From NCBI GenBank assembly GCA_013044265.1, contig JABEUQ010000012.1:1-64000 (forward strand): DNA of 64,000 nucleotides, read 5' to 3'. This stretch comes from Acidimicrobiaceae bacterium. Its GTDB lineage: Bacteria; Actinomycetota; Acidimicrobiia; Acidimicrobiales; RAAP-2. A model generated the notes under the pieces. The model was given only the letters and a program-made list of their open reading frames with translations, made no database searches and was not told the origin of the DNA. Positions 18,501-26,599 of this stretch are shown piece after piece; the stretch's first letter is position 1, and the number at the start of each line of letters is the position of its first letter. Position numbers and translations under genes: made by a program.

Positions 18501-19522
18501 TTGCGACCGAAGCGCTCGCTCGCTGCGCGAAAGCGCGCGTAATCATTCACTTCAGGGTGTTCAGTCACGTACGAACGCAGTCCACTCTCGTAGAGAGCCA
18601 TGAACTCCGTCTGGGTCGCGGCCCAGGCCTGGATCACCTGACGCTTCGCCGCGAAGGCGGCTGCTCCGTCGACGTGACCACCCTTGGACCACGTGGCGCG
18701 ATGCGCGAGTGAATACGTGTCGTTCATCAACTGCTGGGCCGCGAAGGAGTGCGACAAGAACTCCACCTGGTCCAGCGCAATCCAGCGATCGTTCCAAAAA
18801 CGCCGACTCACCGGTCGATACGGACTCGCCTCGAAATCGTAGGGACCAAAGGACGAGAGCAGCGGCAACGTGGAGACCACCGTGGCACCCTGGTTCGCCA
18901 CCAGGCGCGCGAACTCATCGAGGTCCTCGACGTCGCCGGCACCCCAGGAGCGCTGCGAGTGCAGAGAGAAGATCGGTGCCTGTACCGAAAAGGCTCGCCA
19001 GTCTCGGCTGAATCGGTGTGGCGCGCCGCGCAGGGGTCGCACGATCAGTGTGGACCAGAAGATACGCTTGCCCACGATGACGCACAGTTGGTGGTAGCCC
19101 ACCCTCATCGCCGGCAGTGGCAGAGCCCACGCGCGCGGCTCCTGCGGCGCGGTCTCGAGCATCGAGAGTTCGTCGGTGCGCATCTGCCACGAGGATTCGC
19201 CACCGAACTCGAACTCGATGCGACACTCGAAGCTCACGAGTCTGCGTGCCATACGCAACGCCACCACCGCGTTCACTCCTTCGTCGATCACGTACACGGG
19301 TTCGAGCACCCGTTCCACGCGCTCCTGGTTGTAGCGTCGCAGAGCGCTGCGCGCACCCGCGGGCGAGACGAGGGTCTCCATGTCACCGAGTGCGTTGAGC
19401 ACCGTCAAGAGTGACTCAACGCTGGCGCGACGCTCCTGACCTCGTCCGTCGACGTAGTGCGTCTCGACCCCGCGTGCATGGGCCAGGTCCAGCAACGATG
19501 GAGGAATCGGGGTGTCGCTCAC
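15527..19522 (-). CDS. malQ-glgB: Bifunctional 4-alpha-glucanotransferase / 1,4-alpha-glucan branching enzyme (MalQ-GlgB fusion)
   Basis: A 1331-residue fusion; both halves look catalytically complete. The GTG at 19522 is chosen because it forms a GTGA overlap with the upstream stop; the track GTG lies 9 bp earlier. The MalQ half (GH77, to about residue 690) has an actinobacterial N-terminal beta domain, [13 protein letters not shown] (nucleophile Asp about 469), VVGEDLGTV (acid/base Glu about 517) and [14 protein letters not shown] (Asp about 565). The GlgB half begins near 705 and has a CBM48 module ([21 protein letters not shown]), [25 protein letters not shown] (nucleophile), [10 protein letters not shown] (acid/base) and [13 protein letters not shown]. 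The product would transfer and then branch alpha-1,4 chains. Separate genes are the rule. No stop or frameshift separates the halves in this sequence. Confidence 0.92.
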   Translation of the reverse strand: [1331 protein letters not shown]

Positions 19523-22134
19523 AGTGACCACGTCATCATTCCCGGCAGAATTTCACCGTCGGTATAGAGGGGCGAAGGCACGATGCGCGCGGCCAGCTTG
19601 ACATCCTCGGGGTACGAAGCGAGGTCCACCCGAGCGTCGTAGCGCGCGCGCGGACCGAAGCGGTCCACCAGTTTGGCGTCAATACTGAAGGGGGCGACCC
19701 CGTCATCCACCCAGAGTTGCACGCTCAGGTCCGCGGGCTCGAGCACGCCAAGTTCGACCTGGAGGTACACACGATGACCCTTCTTGCGTTGCGATACGGC
19801 ACCAATCTCAACACTCAATTCATCCCACCCGGTGCGCAAGCGACGCATATCTCGGGCCCGGTCGCGAGCCGATCGCGCACCGCCGGCGCGCAACTGCGCG
19901 GACTTGGCCATACCGGGCAAGTAGTAGGACTCGGCGTAGTCACGCGTCATGCGTAACGAATCCCACGTGGGTGCCAAAGTAGACATCGACTGTTTGACCG
20001 AGGCCAACCACCGAGTAGGAACGCCATGCTCGTCACGCTCATAGAAGCGAGGAACGATCTCGTTCTCCAAGACTTCATAGATGGAAGCAGCGTCGAACTC
20101 GTCTTGGAGGGCCTCATCCACGTAATCGAGATCAGTGCCGATGGAGAAACCAATCGGCGCCGCCGACGGATCAGCATCTTGAGTGGCCTCATCCCACCAG
20201 CCATCGATGGTCGAGAAGCTCAACGCCCCATTCATACCAGCCTTCATGCCCCCCACTCCACAGGCCTCGAGCGGGCGGCGCGGCGTGTTGAGCCAGAGGT
20301 CCGCACCCTGGGCCAGGTGGCGGTCGAGCGTCGTGTCGAAATCCACGATGAAGACGATGCGGTCACTGACGTCGTACTTCGCGGCGAACTCGATCATGTC
20401 CTGCAGCAGTTGCTTACCCCCCTCGTCGTTGGGGTGGGCCTTACCCGCGAAGACGATCTGCACGCCCCGCCCCGGGGACTTCAGAATCCGCGCGAGACGC
20501 TCAGGGTCGCGCAAGAGCAACGTCGGTCGCTTATAGGCCACGAAGCGGCCGATGAAGCCAATGGTGAGTCGGTCCGGGTCTAATACCGATATCGCGGCGA
20601 CTCGCTCCGAGGGACTGTGGCGCCGCGCCAGATCCTTACGCGCGCGCCGACGGGCGAACTCGACCAAGTCCGCGCGCGCCTCGTTCTTGACCCGCCACAG
20701 GTCGGCGTCGGGTGCATCGAGGATCTTGGACCACATCACCGGGTCACCGGGCGTGGTCTGCCACTGCGCACCCACCGACTCGGTCAATAGTTCGCTAAAG
20801 GGGCCCGTGGTCCACGATTCCAGGTGCACGCCATTAGTGATGTGCCCGACTGGGATCTCTTGAAAGGGGACCCGGGGCCAGAGCATGGACCACTGTTGGC
20901 GCGTGACCCGTCCGTGGAGTCGAGACACGCCGTTGCGATGTCCGACCATGCGCATGGCGAAGACCGTCGGGCAGAACGAGTCACCGTCCCACTCCGGCGT
21001 GACCCGCCCCAGGGCCACGAGGGAATCCAGTGACGTGGCGAGTTGGCGCGCGTAGGGGGCGAGGAAGCGACGTGCCACGGCGTCGGGGAAATAGTCATGA
21101 CCAGCGGCCACCGGGGTGTGCGTGGTGAAGAGCAAACCCGGACGCACGGCCAATTGCGCTTCTTCGAAACTCAACCCCTCTTGAGCCATAATCCGGCGGA
21201 TGCGCTCGAGGATCGCGAATACCGAGTGGCCCTCGTTCAGGTGCAACATCGAGGGCTCGATGCTGAGCGCCGCGAGGGCCCGCACGCCACCAATTCCGAG
21301 GATGAGCTCCTGGGAGAGGCGTGTCTCGATGTCCGAGTCGTAGAGACGCGTGGTCAGGATCCGATCAATCTCGGAATTCGTCGAGACTGCGCTATCGAGC
21401 AAGATGAGTTGGTTACGACCCACTTGGGCGCGATAGACCGCGACTTGAACATCGCGACCGGGTAGGGACACCGTGACTTGAATGAGACGGCCCTGCGCGT
21501 CGCGAGCGCGCTCAATGGGCATCTTCGCCGGCGACATCATGTCCCAGGCTTCGTGTTGACGACCTTCGCGGTCGAGCCACTGGTGCGACGTACCGCGATA
21601 GAGGAGACCAACTCCCACTAGCGGCAGTCCCAAGGCACTCGCGGCCTTGAGCTGCTCGGCCGCCACGGTGCCCAAACCGCCGGCAAAGATCGGCAGCGAG
21701 TCCGTGAGTGAGAATTCCGCCGCGAAAAACGCGATCACTTGATCCTTCTCGTTCTTATGGTGCGTGTGGTACCACGTCTTGCTCGTCTGAGTGAAGTAAC
21801 TCCGAAAGTTCTGCACGACGGAGTGGGCCAACTTGGCGACCTCGGGATCGGCCTGGATACGCTCGTTGACCTGGTCACGGCCGAGCCCGAGCAAGAGTTG
21901 CTGGGGCCACTCGAGGGCCCCGGGGCTCGCCGTCGGGTCGAGCGCCGCGAAGAGGCGGCGCGCATCGATCTTCCAGGTCCAGCGCAAATTAGTCGCGACC
22001 TCGAGCAGATCCTCGTACGTTGCGACGGCCGGAACCGTCGTCACGACTGACCCACTCTCCGACACGACGACCTCCTCGCACCTCTCGAGCGCGGCACTGA
22101 ACCGCGCGGGAGACCCCTCTAGGATTCGTAGCAT
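19519..22134 (-). CDS. glgP: Alpha-glucan phosphorylase, long actinobacterial form, altered PLP-site motif
   Basis: An 871-residue GT35 phosphorylase and the first gene of the glucan operon. The ATG at 22134 (MLRILEG) has GAGG about 4 nt upstream; the track start at 22191 is a TTG that also reads as a possible -35 and is less likely. The N-terminal LLEVATNLRWTWKIDARRLF, FFAAEFSLTDSLPIFAGGLGTVAAE, LHLNEGHSVFAILERIR and GFIGRFVAYKRPTLL segments fit the family, and a C-terminal beta domain of about 110 residues matches the long form. The PLP motif reads EACGVGGMKAGMNGAL instead of EASGTSGMKAALNGGL: the cofactor Lys is kept, but the Thr that contacts the PLP phosphate in known phosphorylases is Val. 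Activity may therefore differ from that of the paralogue. Confidence 0.88.
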   Translation of the reverse strand: MLRILEGSPARFSAALERCEEVVVSESGSVVTTVPAVATYEDLLEVATNLRWTWKIDARRLFAALDPTASPGALEWPQQLLLGLGRDQVNERIQADPEVAKLAHSVVQNFRSYFTQTSKTWYHTHHKNEKDQVIAFFAAEFSLTDSLPIFAGGLGTVAAEQLKAASALGLPLVGVGLLYRGTSHQWLDREGRQHEAWDMMSPAKMPIERARDAQGRLIQVTVSLPGRDVQVAVYRAQVGRNQLILLDSAVSTNSEIDRILTTRLYDSDIETRLSQELILGIGGVRALAALSIEPSMLHLNEGHSVFAILERIRRIMAQEGLSFEEAQLAVRPGLLFTTHTPVAAGHDYFPDAVARRFLAPYARQLATSLDSLVALGRVTPEWDGDSFCPTVFAMRMVGHRNGVSRLHGRVTRQQWSMLWPRVPFQEIPVGHITNGVHLESWTTGPFSELLTESVGAQWQTTPGDPVMWSKILDAPDADLWRVKNEARADLVEFARRRARKDLARRHSPSERVAAISVLDPDRLTIGFIGRFVAYKRPTLLLRDPERLARILKSPGRGVQIVFAGKAHPNDEGGKQLLQDMIEFAAKYDVSDRIVFIVDFDTTLDRHLAQGADLWLNTPRRPLEACGVGGMKAGMNGALSFSTIDGWWDEATQDADPSAAPIGFSIGTDLDYVDEALQDEFDAASIYEVLENEIVPRFYERDEHGVPTRWLASVKQSMSTLAPTWDSLRMTRDYAESYYLPGMAKSAQLRAGGARSARDRARDMRRLRTGWDELSVEIGAVSQRKKGHRVYLQVELGVLEPADLSVQLWVDDGVAPFSIDAKLVDRFGPRARYDARVDLASYPEDVKLAARIVPSPLYTDGEILPGMMTWSL

Positions 22135-22520
22135 AACCTCGCAAATTAAGACTGAGGTGAAAGCATCTGTCTGCGTGAGAGTGAGAGTCAAGGGATTCGT
22201 TTCCTGATGTCCAACAACTCACGACACGGCGAGTTCCGCGCCACGGGCGCGTGCGTGCTCGGGCCACTTCTCACTGCAGGGAATTCACCTCGGCGTCTGG
22301 CTCGCGCTGCCCATGAGATCGATGTAGTTCTATCAGCCACTCACCGTGGCCCCGGATCGCGACGTGCTCATCGTGAGCGCGTCACCGCACTCCTCACCCG
22401 CGACACGCTCGAGCGCGTGGGCCAATTTCCTTCGTTGTGGGGGTCTCTCGCTATTCTTGACCAGTTCAGTCGGGAATCACCATTACAGTGTGGTACGTCC
22501 CCCAAAATCTAAGGACCAAC
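22135..22520. other. 386-bp divergent intergenic region between glucan operon and cysK
   Basis: The region holds no gene I can support. The plus frame 22207-22512 has no ribosome binding site, no family likeness and only moderate third-position GC. TTGACC at about 22455 is a -35 candidate for cysK, but no -10 at good spacing was found. On the minus strand TTGACT at 22191-22186 is a possible -35 for the glucan operon, again without a clear -10. No RNA gene was recognised. Confidence 0.4.
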
Positions 22521-23456
22521 ATGACAAACATCGCGAACAACATCACTGAACTCATCGGCGGAACTCCCCTCGTTCGGATCAATCACCTCAACGCCGGACT
22601 CGGCGTGGAGATCCTGGCCAAATTGGAATTCTTCAATCCCGCCGGATCCGTGAAAGACCGCATTGGACTCGCCATGATCACCGCCGCTGAGGAGGCTGGC
22701 CTCATCGGCCCCGACACCATTATCTTGGAACCCACCTCGGGCAATACTGGCATCGCACTCGCGATGGTGGCCGCCGCTAAGGGCTATAAGTGCGCTTTCA
22801 CCATGCCCGAATCGATGAGCAAGGAGCGTCGCGCCCTGCTGCGTGGTTACGGTGCGGAGTTGTTCCTGACCCCCGGTCCCGACGGCATGGGTGGCGCGAT
22901 CGCCAAGGCGAACGAACTCGCCGCCAGCGACTCGCGCTACTTCATCCCCCAACAGTTCGAGAACCCGGCCAATCCCCAAGTGCATCGCGTCACCACCGCG
23001 GAGGAGATTTGGAACGACACCGATGGTGGTGTCGACATCTTCATCGCCGGCGTGGGCACCGGTGGCACCATCACCGGAGTCGGCGAGGTCTTGAAGCAGC
23101 GTAAGCCTTCGGTGCAGGTCATCGCCGTGGAGCCCGCCGCCTCACCGATCCTCGAGGGTGGCCCCAAGGGACCACACCCGTTGCAGGGTATCGGCGCGGG
23201 ATTCATTCCAGACACCTTGAACACTCACGTCTACGACGAGGTCATCGGCGTCGATAACCAAGACGCCTTCGATACAGCACACCGTGCCGCGCACGAAGAA
23301 GGCTTGCTCGTCGGTATCTCTTCGGGCGCCGCGCTCTTCGCGGCTCTGCAAGTGGCGCGCCGCCCCGAGAACGCTGGCAAGCAGATTGTGGTCATCATCC
23401 CCTCCTTCGGCGAACGATATCTCTCCACGCCGCTCTTCGAGGGTCTCACCGACTAG
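22521..23456 (+). CDS. cysK: Cysteine synthase A (O-acetylserine sulfhydrylase)
   Basis: A 311-residue PLP enzyme that makes L-cysteine from O-acetylserine and sulfide. The ATG at 22521 follows AAGGA by 5 nt; the track start (22488) adds an unlikely leader. [14 protein letters not shown] opens the fold, the PLP lysine is in [18 protein letters not shown] is the substrate loop, [12 protein letters not shown] binds the PLP phosphate and ISSGAA completes the site. It overlaps cysE by one base (TAGTG), so the two form the standard cysteine operon. Nothing in the residues distinguishes O-phosphoserine use. Confidence 0.95.
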   Translation: MTNIANNITELIGGTPLVRINHLNAGLGVEILAKLEFFNPAGSVKDRIGLAMITAAEEAGLIGPDTIILEPTSGNTGIALAMVAAAKGYKCAFTMPESMSKERRALLRGYGAELFLTPGPDGMGGAIAKANELAASDSRYFIPQQFENPANPQVHRVTTAEEIWNDTDGGVDIFIAGVGTGGTITGVGEVLKQRKPSVQVIAVEPAASPILEGGPKGPHPLQGIGAGFIPDTLNTHVYDEVIGVDNQDAFDTAHRAAHEEGLLVGISSGAALFAALQVARRPENAGKQIVVIIPSFGERYLSTPLFEGLTD

Positions 23457-24160
23457 TGCTCGCAACACTACGTAGCGACCTGGCGGCCGTGCGCTCACGT
23501 GATCCAGCCGCGCGCGGGGTACTGGAAACAGCACTCATCTACCCGGGACTGCATGCCCTGTGGGCCCATCGTGTCGCGCACCGGCTCTGGGGAATGGATC
23601 TCAAATTCTTCGCCCGTTGGCTCTCCTCGGCGTCTCGCTCGCTTACTGGAGTCGACATCCACCCGGCTGCCCAGTTAGGACAACGAGTCTTCATCGACCA
23701 CGCCCAGGGCGTGGTGATTGGTGAGACCGCGGTGGTGGGTGACGACGTGACCATATATCAGGGGGTGACCCTGGGTGGCACCAGTCTGGCGCACGAGAAG
23801 CGTCATCCAACCATTGGCAACCGAGTTGTCATCGGTGCCGGCGCCAAGATCCTCGGCGCCATTACCATCGGCGACGACAGCCGAGTAGGGGCCAACGCCG
23901 TCGTGCTGCATCCGGTTCCCCACAATTCTGTCGTCGTCGGCATCCCCGGACGCGTCATCTCGCGCACGCGAACCTCCGCCACGAGCACCGACTCCCCGTT
24001 CTCCGAGGGGGAACTCGCTTCGGACCCGGTGGGACTCAGTCTCGAATCGCTCTTCGAGCGACTCCACGAACTCGAAGCGCGCGTCGGGTCTCACGGTCGT
24101 TCCCACGAGATTCGACCATCACACTCGGGCATCTGGTCCGGCGACGATTTCTCTATTTGA
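23456..24160 (+). CDS. cysE: Serine O-acetyltransferase
   Basis: A 234-residue left-handed beta-helix acetyltransferase that converts L-serine and acetyl-CoA to O-acetylserine. The GTG at 23456 shares a base with the cysK stop. It is the short form that lacks most of the N-terminal helical domain of E. coli Cys[43 protein letters not shown] holds the catalytic Asp and His, and [20 protein letters not shown] continues the hexapeptide repeat. The last 60 residues (after SRTRTS) are a Ser/Glu-rich tail without likeness. It forms an operon with cysK. Confidence 0.94.
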   Translation: MLATLRSDLAAVRSRDPAARGVLETALIYPGLHALWAHRVAHRLWGMDLKFFARWLSSASRSLTGVDIHPAAQLGQRVFIDHAQGVVIGETAVVGDDVTIYQGVTLGGTSLAHEKRHPTIGNRVVIGAGAKILGAITIGDDSRVGANAVVLHPVPHNSVVVGIPGRVISRTRTSATSTDSPFSEGELASDPVGLSLESLFERLHELEARVGSHGRSHEIRPSHSGIWSGDDFSI

Positions 24161-24198
24161 GGACTCAATTCGCGCTCGTCGCAGGGTCACCTCCTGTC

Positions 24199-25506
24199 CT
24201 AGATCGCAGCCCTCAACTTCTGGTACTGCGCGTCAAAGGCGAGGATGTCGGGCCGCAGACTAGTGACGATGTCATTTTGCTGCTGGGCCCACGTCAGGTC
24301 CGCCGCGATGCGTGAGAAATCCGTGTTGATCTTTTGCAGTCCTCCCACGTACGCGAGATACTCGTTCTTGCCCGTGATGACGAAAGTAGCGTCCGCATTG
24401 AGGTTGTAGAGCTGGGTGGCAATGGCGTCGCGTGCGACCACGGCCGCGTTGGTGCCGCACACGGCACTGGAATTCACCGCACACGCGCTCAGACTAGTGA
24501 CGTAGGTGTTCAACTGGGCCACCACATTGGTCTCGGTCGAGTTCACCAACGGCACCACGACAGAACTATTAATGAGATTCTGCAGATTCCCGACTCGCTG
24601 GGCATAGAGAACTCCACCGTAGGCTCCCACCAGTAGTGACGCGATCAGAAAGAGGCGAGCCGCGCTCGAGGCGTGAATCCTCGTCGAAAGCCCCGGGGGC
24701 GGACCTTGCAGTGACTCCAGTCCGGGGGCTACTCGGTCACCGAATAACCCCGCGAAGGGTTGCGTGGGTGTCAGCATGAACATGTAGGCCACGTAGCGAA
24801 CTTCATAACGTAGACAGAGCAGACGAGCCTGATAGAGCGCCTTGGCGGGACGACCCAGTATCAACGCGCTGATCCACACGACGACGCTGAGCGCGTACGA
24901 CGCGAAACTCACGACGAAGAAAACGGCGCCGGCGGGAAGCGCCAAGAAATATCGGAGAAGCACTGCTCCCCGATTCAGGGTGCACTGATCAATTTGCAGC
25001 GATACCTGCACCGCGCCGGCGGGTTCGAGTGCGAACCCCGGCCAGCGCTTCACCAGGACCGAAGTGTAGGCCTGCACTTCGCTGACGTAACGCAGAACGG
25101 CCGTGTTGAACGCTTGCAGGCTCAGGGGCACCCGCCCCGTGAAGAGAGCTGCGAACCACGAAATCACGACAGCGAATAACGCTGCGATCGACAACACAAT
25201 GCTCCAGATCAGCACTGGAATCGCCAAGAAGACTCGAAGGAGGATCGTGAGTCTGGCCTGATCGGGCGGCTCGCTCGCGAAACCAACGAGCACCCGCGAC
25301 GCTGACAAGAGAGTCGCGTCGTGCTCGTTCATGGGTGGAGCCGGGGTCCAGGAGGACGTCGTGCTACCGGGTGACGATTGTTCCACGGCATCCGATCCCT
25401 CCGCGGTCACTGGGATCGAGGGCGACCCCGGCAAGGCGGATCCGCACACCACACAAAAACGCTGACCTGGCGTTGCTTGAGTGCCGCACTTGGTGCAAAA
25501 GGCCAT
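24199..25506 (-). CDS. Zinc-ribbon DUF4389 membrane protein
   Basis: A 435-residue protein. The first 25 residues are a zinc ribbon (FCTKCGTQATPGQRFCVVCGSAL). After a Ser/Thr/Pro linker there are two pairs of hydrophobic segments (about 85-120 and 175-210) and a further one near 280, in a DUF4389-like arrangement (FLAIPVLIWSIVLSIAALFAVVISW, YFLALPAGAVFFVVSFASYALSVVVW). The C-terminal 130 residues are predicted to lie outside, with two cysteines (SACAVNSSAVCG). GAGGAG precedes the ATG. It is a single-gene unit converging with cysE. The role is unknown. Confidence 0.75.
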   Translation of the reverse strand: MAFCTKCGTQATPGQRFCVVCGSALPGSPSIPVTAEGSDAVEQSSPGSTTSSWTPAPPMNEHDATLLSASRVLVGFASEPPDQARLTILLRVFLAIPVLIWSIVLSIAALFAVVISWFAALFTGRVPLSLQAFNTAVLRYVSEVQAYTSVLVKRWPGFALEPAGAVQVSLQIDQCTLNRGAVLLRYFLALPAGAVFFVVSFASYALSVVVWISALILGRPAKALYQARLLCLRYEVRYVAYMFMLTPTQPFAGLFGDRVAPGLESLQGPPPGLSTRIHASSAARLFLIASLLVGAYGGVLYAQRVGNLQNLINSSVVVPLVNSTETNVVAQLNTYVTSLSACAVNSSAVCGTNAAVVARDAIATQLYNLNADATFVITGKNEYLAYVGGLQKINTDFSRIAADLTWAQQQNDIVTSLRPDILAFDAQYQKLRAAI

Positions 25507-25629
25507 GACTCCTCTTCCTGGTTGAGAACTTCATGACCGGGGCCGCACGAGCCAAGCCCCCCGATAAAGAGAGCAAATTCCATTGGCGTAAATCCGCAAT
25601 CACCGCGCACCCACACCGCAGAAATTCTT

Positions 25630-25705
25630 TGGCTCCCAGAGCAGGACTCGAACCTGCAACCTAGCGATTAACAGTCGCTTGCTCTGCCAATTGAGCTATC
25701 TGGGA
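25630..25705 (-). tRNA. tRNA-Asn(GTT)
   Basis: The minus strand folds into a full cloverleaf: acceptor TCCCAGA/TCTGGGA, D arm GCTCAATTGGCAGAGC, anticodon loop CTGTTAA with GTT, T arm CAGGTTCGAGTCCTG, discriminator G and an encoded CCA (25632-25630). The anticodon GTT reads Asn codons AAC/AAT. Confidence 0.97.
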
Positions 25706-25759
25706 ATGCACCCGAGGGCAACGCAACACTAGCACCGCCGCCCCAGGGCCTCATCGAAC

Positions 25760-26599
25760 CTATTGCTGGTCGAACCATTCTTGCAATCTTCTGGCCTCGG
25801 CGCTCTCGCGCACCACTTTGCGCCATTTCTCCAAGCGCTTGCTCATCGCCTGACGAGAGATGCCCTTGGTCTTGGCAATCTCCTCGATCGACATCGTGCG
25901 AAAGGCGTACTGCCAGAAAGCATCGAAGTCATCGCCGCAGAGCCGTTGTAACTCTTCGATCACCCAGTGCGGTGCCTCGTTGGCGTCCAGCGATGGCCGC
26001 GCCTCGATACCCCGGTCAAAGTCACCCGTCTCAAATCGACGATTGATCAGATCATGGTTCATCTGCACGATGTCGCGCGCCTTGGCTGAGGAGACGCCTA
26101 ACGTGGCGGCGATCTCCTTGGTGGAGAACTTCTTCGCCAGATCGCTACGCAACAATTTCTGCAGAGCTAAGACGTGCTCCATCTCCGTTTCGCTGAGTCC
26201 GGCTTGTTGGCGGATCGCCTGGTTCACGAGTTTCATGATCCAGTAGTTCGCGTAGGTTGAGAAGCGGTTCCCCTTCTCGGGATCGAAACGGTTCAGCGCA
26301 TTGACCAACCCCTCGACACCCGCGGCTTCGAGCTCATCGTTACCGAAGCGATAACCGCGTTCAGTCACTCGTAGGCGCACGAGTCCACACGTCGCACGCA
26401 GTAGCGTCGACTCCGCGCGCTGGCCCTCTTCTCTTTCGCGTCGCAGAGCGCGCGTGGTTGTGACATCCATCTCACCGACTTCAAGTCGCCGTGCCGCTTC
26501 ACGACCCCGAGTGATGACGGGCAAGAGAGAACGCTCCTCTTCGAGTGAGAGTGGCTTGAGCATCGTCAGGCCGCCCACAGTGCGACGGCGATCAGTCAC
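25760..26599 (-). CDS. Divergent sigma-70 family sigma factor
   Basis: About 279 residues from the GTG at 26599, which overlaps the dnaG stop by 8 bp (GTGACTGA); an ATG at 26563 is the alternative. Region 2 is recognisable: RATCGLVRLRVTERG, then LEAAGVEGLVNALNRFDPEKGNRFSTYANYWIMKLVNQAI, matching the 2.3/2.4 'KFSTYATWWIRQAI' block. The 2.2 core-binding motif 'DLIQEGNIGL' is replaced by ELEAAGVEGL. Region 4 is a helix-turn-helix (MSIEEIAKTKGISRQAMSKRL). Region 1.2 and a clear region 3 are missing. Position after dnaG is where rpoD often sits, but this is not a typical housekeeping factor. Cotranscription with dnaG is likely. Confidence 0.78.
   Translation of the reverse strand: MTDRRRTVGGLTMLKPLSLEEERSLLPVITRGREAARRLEVGEMDVTTTRALRREREEGQRAESTLLRATCGLVRLRVTERGYRFGNDELEAAGVEGLVNALNRFDPEKGNRFSTYANYWIMKLVNQAIRQQAGLSETEMEHVLALQKLLRSDLAKKFSTKEIAATLGVSSAKARDIVQMNHDLINRRFETGDFDRGIEARPSLDANEAPHWVIEELQRLCGDDFDAFWQYAFRTMSIEEIAKTKGISRQAMSKRLEKWRKVVRESAEARRLQEWFDQQ

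Noticed and set aside
22207-22512. Plus ORF of 101 residues between the glucan operon and cysK
   Set aside because: It has no ribosome binding site and no family likeness, only moderate third-position GC, and it ends just before the cysK ribosome binding site. I describe the gap instead.
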